Shown here: positions 1 to 8,098 of the stretch, one piece after another
Numbering within the stretch: position 1 is the stretch's first letter
Layout: every line of letters starts with the position of its first letter
Assembly (NCBI GenBank): GCA_030630445.1
Contig: DAOVNC010000016.1
Span: 1-17,843 of the forward strand
Source: Kiritimatiellales bacterium
GTDB lineage: Bacteria; Verrucomicrobiota; Kiritimatiellia; Kiritimatiellales; Pontiellaceae
DNA: 17,843 nucleotides
Reading direction: 5' to 3'
Position numbers and translations under genes: made by a program
Notes under the pieces: generated by a model
Database searches by the model: none
What the model saw: the letters and a program-made list of their open reading frames with translations, nothing else
Told to the model about the DNA's origin: nothing

Positions 1-136
1 AATCCGAACGATCGCCATCCTCGTCTTTCAGCGAGTTTTCATTGACCGCCATGAATTCCGAGATACGGAGTTCCCCCACAGCTCCTGTCGACAGGAGAAC
101 ACCCAGTGCAAAAACGATTAAGGTATGTTTATACAT
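1..136 (-). CDS. Secreted lamin-tail-domain (LTD) type protein, N-terminal fragment cut by window edge
   Basis: Only the first 45 codons are present; the gene runs off the left edge. The start ATG is the complement of 134-136. The translation opens with a short charged n-region (MYKH), a hydrophobic core (LIVFALGVLLSTGAVG) and then ELRISEFMAVNENSLKDEDG. That last part matches the start of the mature 1838-residue neighbour (VAISEFMAINDTTLMDVDG) almost position for position, and ISE(F/I)M is the usual opening of a lamin-tail domain in secreted bacterial proteins. It lies 67 bases downstream of that neighbour on the same strand with no visible terminator between them, so the two are probably co-transcribed tandem paralogues. 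No strong Shine-Dalgarno sequence is visible before this start. Whether it also carries a CotH kinase domain cannot be seen. Confidence 0.72.
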   Translation of the reverse strand, partial: MYKHTLIVFALGVLLSTGAVGELRISEFMAVNENSLKDEDGDRSD

Positions 137-203
137 GGTCACAATACTGGTGAATTCGGTACCCAAACACAAGCCGACACGCGTTTATTTATGGTGATCG
201 TCT

Positions 204-3200
204 TCAGGGATCGAGGCGCATGCGGTAGTAGCTGGCTTCACCGTTTAGGTTGGTGATGGTGACGATGACCGAGTCGCCGAACGCTTCGATTCCTTCCAGA
301 AGCGGATAGAAGGGTTGCGTAACGAGGTTGGTCGTGGTGTCGAGCGCATAGCGGCGTCCGGCCACGGTATGCATATAGAGATCCAGATATCCTGCCGGTG
401 TAGCGACGGTTGGTCCCATGTGCATGAAGGAGCCGGGATCGAGCGGATCGGTGCGGGACTTCCATTCGGCCCAGTCGTCCATGGTGTCGCCATCGCTGTC
501 GATCTCCAGATTGGCGGCCTGACCCGGTTGGGGTGGTGCGGCGTACCAGTTGTCGGGATCGTTGCCGTATTGCCCGTTGGCAATGCGCTGGAGGCTGTTG
601 CCGGTTCCGTCGGCCGCCGGGGGCCAGGGTTCGGCGGCCTCGTAGCCAATCTCTTCGGCGAGAATGTAGGGGACATCACCCAGATTCGGGCTGTCCGGCC
701 ATTTTAGCCGGATGGTTTCGCCGGCGTTGTTGAGCGTTTCGATCCAAGGGCCGTAGACCGGGGTGCCGGTGCCGAGCCCGTAGGCGGCCCGGAAGGCGGC
801 CAGGGTGGCGGTGTCGAGCGGGTCGAAGCCGACTACGAGGATATGGCTTCCGGCCGTAAGCACCGACCCTTGCGGGAAGTCAAAGTCGACCGCGCTGCGC
901 AGGTGCCAGGTGTTGGTGGTCGCCAGCGGATCGTAGAGCGGAACGTTGCTGCTCAGAATATTGGTTAGCTCGATATACTCGTCGCGGACGTTGTTGGTGG
1001 CGGCGAGGTCGGCGGGGTGGTACATGATTTCGGAGATCACGACCGGGCCGACCTTGGGTCCGGCGTTGGCCGAGCCGAGCGACAGCGCCGATTGGGCCGG
1101 GAAATGCTCTTCGCCGACCGTGGTGACATGACGTCCAAAGGAGACCCCGTTCTGGGCGGCGCCGAATTCAAAGCCATGAACGTAGCCGGTGAGGTTGCTC
1201 TGGGTGTTGGCCGAGAAGAGCCAGACGTCGTCCCCGGTCGAGCTGAGCTGGAAGCTCGTGGGGAGGTTGCTGGGGGTGTTGAAGTCGCCTTCGTCGTAGA
1301 AGGTATATCCGTCTCCAGCGAGCATCGTTCCTTCGGGAATCCTGAATTTCTTGGGCGTCTGGAAATCGTCGGTCAGGAACCAACCGCCGATGTCCGCGCT
1401 TGCGCCCTCGGGATTGTGCAGCTCGATGGTGTCGACCTGCGGCAGGTCGGTGTGGGTCAGCGCTTCGTTGATGAGAATGCCGGCGATGGTGGGCGGCGTA
1501 GGGTCGGTGACGCCGGGGGAACCTTGGAGATTGGCGGATGCGCGCCAGCTGGTGGAGTCCTTCCAGCTTTTCCAGTCCGCGTTTACATCGGTGATGACCA
1601 GTGAGAAGTCATGGCCGTCGGTGATGGGATACCATGTATTGTTGTAGGTGAAGTCCAGGACTTTTTCGCCGACGGGATCCAGCAACACGATGGTTTCGCC
1701 GCTATTGTCCAGATAGCCGTCGTATTGCCCAACCACGGTGGCGGAGCCGCCGTAGCGCAAAGAAAATGCGTTGGTGTTGGCGGCAACAATCGCATAGCCG
1801 CCGACCGACAGCGTGAACCCGGCGGGGAAGGTGAAGAACACGCCTTCGGTAAATTGCGCGCCACCCAGATCAATGGAAGAAGAGCCGGTGTTGACGATCT
1901 CGATAAATTCAAAGTCGGTGTCCAGCAAATAGGGCAGGGAGGCTAGTTCCGCCGCCGTGGGGTCGGTGGGCGCATACATCAATTCGGAGATGCGCAGGTA
2001 TTTCTGCCCGTCCGTCGGAGTTCCCGCGTAGGTGAATTGATCGACGACGCGGCCCGTGGGGTCGAGCAGGGTGAGGGTCTCGCCACGGGCGGAGAGTTGG
2101 CCTTTGTAGCCGCCTTGCACAAAGCAGTATTGGTTAGCGGACGGGCCGCTGGTTTTGGCGCGGAATGCGGAGGATTGGCGGGCAACATAGAAGCGTCCAA
2201 TGTTTTCGGTGGTGCCGCCACCCGAGGGAATGACGGTGCCGGGGGTGAAGACATGCGTTACAGCGCCGGTGACGCTCCATCCCGAGATGTCCACGGCATA
2301 GGTGTTTGTGTTGAGCAACGTGAAAAATTCCTCCATGGCATTGCCGGAGGCAGGCATGAAGTCCACGGTCTCGATCTGGATGGTGGTGTCGGCGGGCTGG
2401 CTGTCGGGGGCGCTTTCACCATAGATTTCCAAGGCGAAGGGGTTTTGATTAAAGAGGTGTTCGCGGCGCGGGTTCATGTATAAGTTTTTGGTGCGCGCCC
2501 ACTCTTCGCGGACAGTGTAGTCGGTGCCCCATATTCCGTCTCCTGAATATTTAACATAATCGAGCCACTTGTCGTGATCAAGATCGGCATCGGAGGGGGT
2601 TATGTTGACGGGGTCGACGAGATCGATCCAATAGTCGAATCGCGCTTCGAGCAGTTTTTCTTGCTCGGGGGTGTTCGAGGGTTGGAGGATTTCGTCCATT
2701 ACGGTGCGAAGACGGCGGAAATATATTTCGAGCAGTTCCGGCGATTCGTGGAAGGCTTTATAAATGCGGTTATAGACTTTGTCTTGCTGCGGTAGGTTAT
2801 TAAAATCCAGCGGGTTATCCGCGTAGAGAGGGTCTGAAAGATAGGGTCCTGTCCAGTTACGCCCCCAAGTGAGGTCGAGATCCCAGAGCCAAATCGACCA
2901 TTCTCCGGTATTGTTGGTGTCGCGGTAGATATAATAGTTTTTGTGGCCATGATCCTGGTGGCTGAAGATATTGGCGGCGACGAGATAGTTGAGGCAGTCG
3001 GGTATGTTCATGTTGTCGTAGATATACCGGCGCCGTAGACTGACTGTATTGTTCGTATTTAAAGTATTGAATAGAGCGTTTTTCGAGGTATCGTCGAGCG
3101 CGGCTTCGGCATAGGTTACTTCGTAGTAGGGGGCTTGGGGACGGCGGGTCTTTTTATCGCCCCACGTTTCACTTCCCATTTTTAGGAGGGCACCCTCGGG

Positions 3201-5720
3201 GTCGCGGCAGAGGCGTTCCAGCCAGCGGTTGTCGTCGTTTTCCATGAATTCGGCGATGCGGTCGAATGCTCCGTTTCGCTGGATGCGCACCGGGAAGGTA
3301 AAATGGTAGGGAGCGCCGACCCGCTTGGAGGTTTCGTGGCTCATGGTGTTGTGAACCTTGGTCTTGTCGGAATAGTTGGTCATCCACCTCAAATCCTTGA
3401 CTTTATTTTCCCCTTCCCGATAGGTGAAACGGTTGTCCTTGTTAAAGTCTAGTTTGAGGCTTCTTTTGTCGAATCCGCTGGTGACGCCTCCGCGCTTGCC
3501 GATAAACACATGGTCGTAGAAGCGGTCTAGATAGTAGATGGAGCAGCGGGTGCCGCCATCGGTGTTGGCGGCGCCGTAGTCCTCTACGAACCATTCAACC
3601 ACCGGAAGTTTCGAGTCGGAATAGGAGGTATCGATGGTCGATGTCCCATAATATTGCTCATAGTCTTCGCTGTCGAGGTAGAGCGGATCGGTGGTGTCGT
3701 AGCCCGAGGTGTCGGAGGCTTCCACTCGCCAGCGGACCATCTGTCCTTCGCCGAGTCCCCCCAAGGGAATGCTGGCGGTGTAGAGATCGTTGCTAAGGAG
3801 GGTCATGGGCACGGTGGTTTCGGTGCCGTACATGTAGCGGTAGTGGAGACTGACCGATTGGATCGGATGGAGGGTCTCCAGAACCTGGGATATAATAACA
3901 AGGGCGGGCGCGCCAGTACCGCCATTGGGCCGTGGCGGCTGGTCGGTGGTATCGCGGATCGACGGGCCGATTTCCATCGAACCCGGCCCGTTCTCGGCAC
4001 CGGGCGACGCCTCGTAGAGGTAGGAGGAGGAAAGGGCTACATCGTACACCGCATCCAGTTCGGGCAGCACCAGCAAATCCGGACTGTCTGCGGTGTAGTT
4101 AAAGCCTTGTATGGCCAAGAGGTTGTCGCCTGTTTCCAGCAGCGAAATATGCGAGGTCAGATCGAAAGCCGCCCAGTCTCCGTTGAGCGAGTCGTCGCGG
4201 TCGGCGGTGGCGGTGGAGTTCCATCCAGCCGGGGTGGGGGCATTGTCCGCAGCCACCTCGGTGCCGTTAAGGAAGGCCCGGAAGCCATCGTCGTATTTCA
4301 TTCGAAGGGTAAACTGGGCCAGGCTGTTTGTGTCGGAAATAGTGAACGGGATGCGGACAAAGATGCTGGCATTTTTGTTGAAGGTAAGGGCTTCGACATT
4401 TCCGTTGTCGCCGATCAGGGAGCCATAGCCGCTATCGCGTTCATAGCCAATGCCGGTATGTCCGGACTGCCAGCCCGATGTGGTGACGTCAAACGTCATG
4501 GATCCCGTTATCAGGTCGCCCGAATCGCGGTCGAGGGTGCTTTTCCAGTTGGAGCTGTCGGTGGCTAGCGGGCCAATGTTTTGCCCGCCAGAAAATGCAT
4601 CCGAGGTGTCACGCGCAAAATCGATCGAGATTAAGGCACCGGATGCGGCTCCGGTCGGTTCAATGATTACCCCGGTAAGCGAGCCACGTGCCGGATAATC
4701 TCTTATGAGGCCTATGATCGAGCAGGTTGAGCCGCTGGTCTCCACGGTCCAATAGTTTCCAATCACCGAGCCGGGGACGATTTGGGTCCAAGGCTCGCCA
4801 TTATGGGAGGAGTTGGCGTTGACGTTTCCATACGCAGTTGTTGTGGAAGGGGAGGTTACTCCATAGACCCATGTGCCGTTGACATTAAAGTCCAGACACG
4901 GGTAGGAGCTGCCACCATTGCTGCCATCCGAGGCCACCAGGCCGTACACCCGATAGGTTGCATAGGGGATGCCGCTGAGGGTCACTTCGAGGCCGTTGCC
5001 CGACCCGGTGTTGCCATCGTCCAGATAGCCGTGGGAGAGTTTGTGCTGGTCGTCACTCGTGCTTTCGGATGTGCTATAGGTAGTACTGCTATCCCAAGTT
5101 ACCGTCACCGAGGCGCTTTCGGTTGCCCCGATGAATTCCGGGGTGTTCCAACCGTCGTAGTCGGTGTTGAATTCCGAAACGGAGATGGGGGAGTTGGCGT
5201 TTGCCGGAGCGCCTTGACCCAAGGGTTTTGCGGGGCCGCCCCCTACTGTTCCATAGGAAATGTCGGCCGCCTGGGCAGGGTATTCAGGATAATAATCGTA
5301 GGCCACGGTGCCGTCGGGTTGGACGAGCGCCAGATATTCGCCGCCGCCGGAGAGCTTAAAGTTGGTGTGGAGTTCGGCGCGCGGGTTGCGGCGATCCTTG
5401 CTGGAGGCAAACACGACCAGATATTGATCGGCTTCGAGGACGATGCTCGGAAATCGCCATTTATCCAGCTCCGTTGCGTTGTCGGTCAGAAACCAGCCCG
5501 CGAGGTTTACGGGGGATGCCGAGTCGTTGTGGATCTCGATCCAATCCTCATAGTCGCCATCCACATCCATGAGCGTGGTATCGTTGATCGCCATGAATTC
5601 GGAAATCGCGACATCACCTACAGCACTTGCTAAAAGGAGGGAAAACAGGGCGAAAATAGATATAGTTTGCCTGAACAGGGCTATCAGCCGGAAATCATCT
5701 TTTTTGCAGTATGGGAACAT
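204..5720 (-). CDS. Giant secreted CotH-kinase / multi-lamin-tail-domain protein
   Basis: An 1838-residue exported protein. Seen: a Sec signal peptide (basic start, hydrophobic ISIFALFSLLLASA, cleavage near residue 35); a first lamin-tail domain (about 36-150, with EDWIEIHN and GWFLTD); beta-rich regions to about 690, including a DGFRAFLNG jelly-roll-like stretch; a CotH kinase domain (about 700-1060); four further LTD-like units starting near 1115, 1242, 1417 and 1560; a calcium-loop-like DSDGDTMDDW near 1740; and a C-terminal beta domain ending SYYRMRLDP. The CotH core has HQDHGHKNYY near 920 and WLWDLDLTWG near 945, matching the family's conserved N and D-x-D metal/ATP region, so the kinase looks intact. 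CotH phosphorylates spore-coat proteins in Bacillus. In PVC bacteria and other non-spore-formers, CotH/LTD proteins are common cell-surface proteins of unknown target. A GAGG ribosome site lies about 9 bases before the start. It is transcribed divergently from the AraC-type regulator. Function beyond 'surface protein kinase' is inference. Confidence 0.93.
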   Translation of the reverse strand: MFPYCKKDDFRLIALFRQTISIFALFSLLLASAVGDVAISEFMAINDTTLMDVDGDYEDWIEIHNDSASPVNLAGWFLTDNATELDKWRFPSIVLEADQYLVVFASSKDRRNPRAELHTNFKLSGGGEYLALVQPDGTVAYDYYPEYPAQAADISYGTVGGGPAKPLGQGAPANANSPISVSEFNTDYDGWNTPEFIGATESASVTVTWDSSTTYSTSESTSDDQHKLSHGYLDDGNTGSGNGLEVTLSGIPYATYRVYGLVASDGSNGGSSYPCLDFNVNGTWVYGVTSPSTTTAYGNVNANSSHNGEPWTQIVPGSVIGNYWTVETSGSTCSIIGLIRDYPARGSLTGVIIEPTGAASGALISIDFARDTSDAFSGGQNIGPLATDSSNWKSTLDRDSGDLITGSMTFDVTTSGWQSGHTGIGYERDSGYGSLIGDNGNVEALTFNKNASIFVRIPFTISDTNSLAQFTLRMKYDDGFRAFLNGTEVAADNAPTPAGWNSTATADRDDSLNGDWAAFDLTSHISLLETGDNLLAIQGFNYTADSPDLLVLPELDAVYDVALSSSYLYEASPGAENGPGSMEIGPSIRDTTDQPPRPNGGTGAPALVIISQVLETLHPIQSVSLHYRYMYGTETTVPMTLLSNDLYTASIPLGGLGEGQMVRWRVEASDTSGYDTTDPLYLDSEDYEQYYGTSTIDTSYSDSKLPVVEWFVEDYGAANTDGGTRCSIYYLDRFYDHVFIGKRGGVTSGFDKRSLKLDFNKDNRFTYREGENKVKDLRWMTNYSDKTKVHNTMSHETSKRVGAPYHFTFPVRIQRNGAFDRIAEFMENDDNRWLERLCRDPEGALLKMGSETWGDKKTRRPQAPYYEVTYAEAALDDTSKNALFNTLNTNNTVSLRRRYIYDNMNIPDCLNYLVAANIFSHQDHGHKNYYIYRDTNNTGEWSIWLWDLDLTWGRNWTGPYLSDPLYADNPLDFNNLPQQDKVYNRIYKAFHESPELLEIYFRRLRTVMDEILQPSNTPEQEKLLEARFDYWIDLVDPVNITPSDADLDHDKWLDYVKYSGDGIWGTDYTVREEWARTKNLYMNPRREHLFNQNPFALEIYGESAPDSQPADTTIQIETVDFMPASGNAMEEFFTLLNTNTYAVDISGWSVTGAVTHVFTPGTVIPSGGGTTENIGRFYVARQSSAFRAKTSGPSANQYCFVQGGYKGQLSARGETLTLLDPTGRVVDQFTYAGTPTDGQKYLRISELMYAPTDPTAAELASLPYLLDTDFEFIEIVNTGSSSIDLGGAQFTEGVFFTFPAGFTLSVGGYAIVAANTNAFSLRYGGSATVVGQYDGYLDNSGETIVLLDPVGEKVLDFTYNNTWYPITDGHDFSLVITDVNADWKSWKDSTSWRASANLQGSPGVTDPTPPTIAGILINEALTHTDLPQVDTIELHNPEGASADIGGWFLTDDFQTPKKFRIPEGTMLAGDGYTFYDEGDFNTPSNLPTSFQLSSTGDDVWLFSANTQSNLTGYVHGFEFGAAQNGVSFGRHVTTVGEEHFPAQSALSLGSANAGPKVGPVVISEIMYHPADLAATNNVRDEYIELTNILSSNVPLYDPLATTNTWHLRSAVDFDFPQGSVLTAGSHILVVGFDPLDTATLAAFRAAYGLGTGTPVYGPWIETLNNAGETIRLKWPDSPNLGDVPYILAEEIGYEAAEPWPPAADGTGNSLQRIANGQYGNDPDNWYAAPPQPGQAANLEIDSDGDTMDDWAEWKSRTDPLDPGSFMHMGPTVATPAGYLDLYMHTVAGRRYALDTTTNLVTQPFYPLLEGIEAFGDSVIVTITNLNGEASYYRMRLDP

Positions 5721-5897
5721 GTCTACTACCTCATGGGTTGGGATTAACAGTGTCCTTCATAACCTATCCACAGTGAACTGAGACGCATGTCAATGCAAGG
5801 GCGTTTAATCAAAAATGAGAAAAGGGTGTCGGCATGCTGAAAACAACCTTGGACTGGGATGACGGGAAGGCTTGAATATTTATGCCAATGCTTTTAG

Positions 5898-5905
5898 AAA
5901 GGAGG
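5898..5905 (+). promoter_or_regulatory. Strong Shine-Dalgarno that selects the second ATG of the regulator
   Basis: AAAGGAGG lies 1 base before an ATG at 5907 and 7 bases before an in-frame ATG at 5913. Only the second spacing is functional, so the coding region is taken to start at 5913, two codons shorter than the longest open frame. Confidence 0.8.
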
Positions 5906-5912
5906 CATGTGC

Positions 5913-6680
5913 ATGGAAAGCCAGATTCTTGCCGGTGCTCTTCGGGAGAGCGAAGCCTTTCAGAAAAAACTGCGTGGAACGCAGTTGCAGCAGCTCTTCA
6001 ACTATTTGCCCGGAGTGTACTTCGTCGTCAAAGACCGTGACGGTCGGGTGATGATGGCCAACGACGTCGCTGCGCAGTTGTGCGGCCTCGGGCATGGGCC
6101 GGAGATGGTCGGCAAGACCGACTACGACCTTTTTGAAAAGGACCGTGCCGACACCTATGTGCAGGACGATCACCACGTGTTTGAAACCGGCGAGAGTATC
6201 ATCGACCGCGTGGAAATGGCACCCGACCCCAGCAACTCGATCAACTGGTTTGTCACCACCAAGATTCCGCTCTATTCGCATGAGAACGAAATCATCGGGC
6301 TTGCCTGCATTGCGCGCAACATGACCGATGCCTATGAAAAGCTGCGGCCCTACGCGGAAATGAACGAGGTTCTCGAATATGTGCGCAAAAACCATGCCCA
6401 ACCGATCAAGATCGAGGATCTGGCCAAAATTGCGCACCTCTCGCACAGCCAGTTTGAGCGTCGTTTCCGCAAGGTGTTCCATATCACTCCGACCAAGCAC
6501 ATCTCGAACGTGCGCATTCGTTCGGCGTGCAACCTGCTCACGACAACCAACAATACGATCGCCTCGATTGCGCTGGAGGCAGGATTCTACGACCATAGCC
6601 ACTTTATCCACTGCTTCAAGAAGCTGATTGGCCTCTCGCCCAGTGCGTACCGGAAGCAGGGTGGAACGAACCGGTGGTAA
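5913..6680 (+). CDS. PAS-domain AraC-family transcriptional regulator
   Basis: A 255-residue cytoplasmic regulator. The N-terminal half (about residues 28-140) is a PAS fold: LPGVYFVVKDRDGRV, VGKTDYDLF and a closing IIGLACIARNMTD typical of PAS/PAC sensors. The C-terminal ~100 residues form an AraC/XylS double helix-turn-helix: IEDLAKIAHLSHSQFERRF is the first HTH and IASIALEAGFYDHSHFIHCF the second, ending in the family signature GLSPSAYRKQ. PAS-AraC proteins of this build are frequent beside carbohydrate-use operons in Kiritimatiellota, Lentisphaerota and Planctomycetota. The gene lies 107 bases before the DUF1080-led operon on the same strand and diverges from the large CotH/LTD gene. Control of the downstream operon is the simplest inference. 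The PAS ligand is unknown. Confidence 0.93.
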   Translation: MESQILAGALRESEAFQKKLRGTQLQQLFNYLPGVYFVVKDRDGRVMMANDVAAQLCGLGHGPEMVGKTDYDLFEKDRADTYVQDDHHVFETGESIIDRVEMAPDPSNSINWFVTTKIPLYSHENEIIGLACIARNMTDAYEKLRPYAEMNEVLEYVRKNHAQPIKIEDLAKIAHLSHSQFERRFRKVFHITPTKHISNVRIRSACNLLTTTNNTIASIALEAGFYDHSHFIHCFKKLIGLSPSAYRKQGGTNRW

Positions 6681-6742
6681 TATACACTAACCTGCCCGGT
6701 TTTTACAAGACGGTGCATGATATCCCCTGATAGCCTATGTCC

Positions 6743-6763
6743 ATGTTTCGTGAGATGTTTCGT
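6743..6763 (+). repeat. Two 9-base direct repeats (12-base period) in the operon leader
   Basis: ATGTTTCGT occurs at 6743-6751 and again at 6755-6763, about 25-45 bases before the DUF1080 start codon. Same-face direct half-sites with a regular period suit binding by an AraC protein, and the PAS-AraC gene is immediately upstream. The site is close to the ribosome binding site, which is unusual for an activator. It could be a repressor or roadblock site, or chance. Confidence 0.35.
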
Positions 6764-6774
6764 CGGGTTTCCAA

Positions 6775-6781
6775 AAGGAGG
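6775..6781 (+). promoter_or_regulatory. Shine-Dalgarno that selects the start of the DUF1080 gene
   Basis: AAGGAGG abuts an ATG at 6782 with no spacer but sits 6 bases before the in-frame ATG at 6788. Starting at 6788 also gives a compact Sec signal peptide (MKGSSLFLIGLLVVSGAVA). The upstream frame from 6737 would add 17 basic, unlikely residues and absorb the direct repeats. Confidence 0.8.
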
Positions 6782-6787
6782 ATGGCA

Positions 6788-8098
6788 ATGAAGGGTTCAA
6801 GTCTGTTTTTGATCGGGTTGTTGGTGGTGTCGGGTGCGGTTGCGCGTCCGGCCCAGCCACCGGAAGGTTTTACCGCACTGTTCAATGGTAAGGATCTTGC
6901 CGGATGGTGGGGGCTCGCAACGGAGGATCCGGCCAAATGGATGGCGTTGCCGCCGGAGGAGCTGGAGGCCAAGAAGGCGGCCAGCCTTAAAAACATCCAG
7001 AAGCATTGGCGCGTAAAGAACGGTGAGCTGGTGAACGATGGCCATGGCCTCTATCTTTCAACCGAAAAAAACTATGCCGACTTTGAGCTGATGCTCGAAT
7101 ATAAGACGGTTGCGCGGGCCGACAGCGGTGTCTACCTGCGCGGCATCCCGCAAGTCCAGATCTGGGACTCCACCGATCCGGAAAAATTTAAGCATGACGC
7201 CGACAAGGGGTCGGGCGGTCTCTGGAACAACCCCAAGAACCAGCCGGGCAGGGATCCGCTGGTGCTGGCCGACAAGCCCTTCGGGCAATGGAACCAGTTG
7301 CGCATCCGGATGGTGGGCGAACGCGTGACGGTGCAGCTCAACGGCAAGCTCGTGGTCGACCATGCCCGGCTGGACAACTATTTCCACCGCAACCTCCCCA
7401 TGCCCCGCACCGGGCCCATCCAGCTGCAAACCCATGGCGGGAAGATCAGCTGGCGCAACATCTTTATCCGCGAGATCGACGGGGAAAAGGCCAACCGAAT
7501 CCTCGCCTCCAAGACGTGGCAGGACGGCGACCCCATTTTCGATGGAAAAAGTTCCAAAGGGTGGAAGGGGGCGGTCAAAAACCATCTCTTCGCCGAAGGA
7601 ACCATTCAATGCATAAAAGGGAAGGGCGGAACCGTCTTTACCGAAAAGGAGTATGCCGACTTTGCCGTGCAGTTCGAATTCAAGGTTCCACCGGGCGCTA
7701 ACAACGGGCTGGCCATTCGCTATCCGGGCCGGGGCAACCCCGCCTACGACGGCATGTGCGAGCTCCAGGTGCTTGACAATACATCCCCGAAATACACCAA
7801 GCTCGATAAACGGCAGTTCCACGGCTCGGCCTACGGTATGGCCGCTGCCCATCGCGGCTTCCAGCGCACGCCGGGCGAGTGGAACTTCCAGACCGTGGAG
7901 GTTCGCGGCTCCACGATCACGGTGGAGCTCAACGGCACGGTAATTCTCGATGCCGATCTTTCCGCGATCACCGAATACATGGCCAACAAGAAGCATCCCG
8001 GCAAGGATCTCGCCCAGGGCCATTTTGGATTTGCCGGGCACAACGATCCGGTCGCTTTCCGCAAAATTTTAATTAAGAATCTGAATCATGAAAAATAG
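6788..8098 (+). CDS. Exported double-domain DUF1080 protein (3-keto-disaccharide hydrolase family)
   Basis: A 436-residue exported protein with a Sec signal peptide (residues 1-19, ending SGAVA). Two tandem PF06439-type jelly-roll domains follow. Domain 1 (about 27-235) opens FTALFNGKDLAGW and contains YADFELMLEYK, ADSGVYLRG and VQIWDS. Domain 2 (about 247-433) opens PIFDGKSSKGWKG and contains YADFAVQFEFKVPPGANNG, CELQVLDN and a closing GHFGFAGHNDPVAFRKI. The repeated order (FNGK/FDGK, YADF.., SG/NNG, QIWD/QVLD, NGKLV/NGTVI) shows internal duplication. Family members act on 3-keto-glycosides made by Gfo/Idh/MocA dehydrogenases, and such dehydrogenases are encoded next to it here. Its stop overlaps the next start by 11 bases (8088-8098), indicating translational coupling. 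It is the first gene of the seven-gene operon. Substrate and which domain is catalytic are unknown. Confidence 0.92.
   Translation: MKGSSLFLIGLLVVSGAVARPAQPPEGFTALFNGKDLAGWWGLATEDPAKWMALPPEELEAKKAASLKNIQKHWRVKNGELVNDGHGLYLSTEKNYADFELMLEYKTVARADSGVYLRGIPQVQIWDSTDPEKFKHDADKGSGGLWNNPKNQPGRDPLVLADKPFGQWNQLRIRMVGERVTVQLNGKLVVDHARLDNYFHRNLPMPRTGPIQLQTHGGKISWRNIFIREIDGEKANRILASKTWQDGDPIFDGKSSKGWKGAVKNHLFAEGTIQCIKGKGGTVFTEKEYADFAVQFEFKVPPGANNGLAIRYPGRGNPAYDGMCELQVLDNTSPKYTKLDKRQFHGSAYGMAAAHRGFQRTPGEWNFQTVEVRGSTITVELNGTVILDADLSAITEYMANKKHPGKDLAQGHFGFAGHNDPVAFRKILIKNLNHEK

Noticed and set aside
3654..4568. Plus-strand 304-codon frame inside the giant CotH/LTD gene
   Set aside because: Glycine/valine-rich antisense shadow of a continuous 1838-codon sense gene.
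5849..5878. TTGGAC with TGAATA 18 bases later, upstream of the AraC gene, as a sigma-70 promoter
   Set aside because: The -10 match is poor and the spacing not ideal; promoter consensus in this phylum is uncertain, so it was not called.
5880..6611. A 243-codon minus-strand frame opposite the PAS-AraC gene
   Set aside because: The sense strand encodes intact PAS and double-HTH motifs; the antisense product is featureless.
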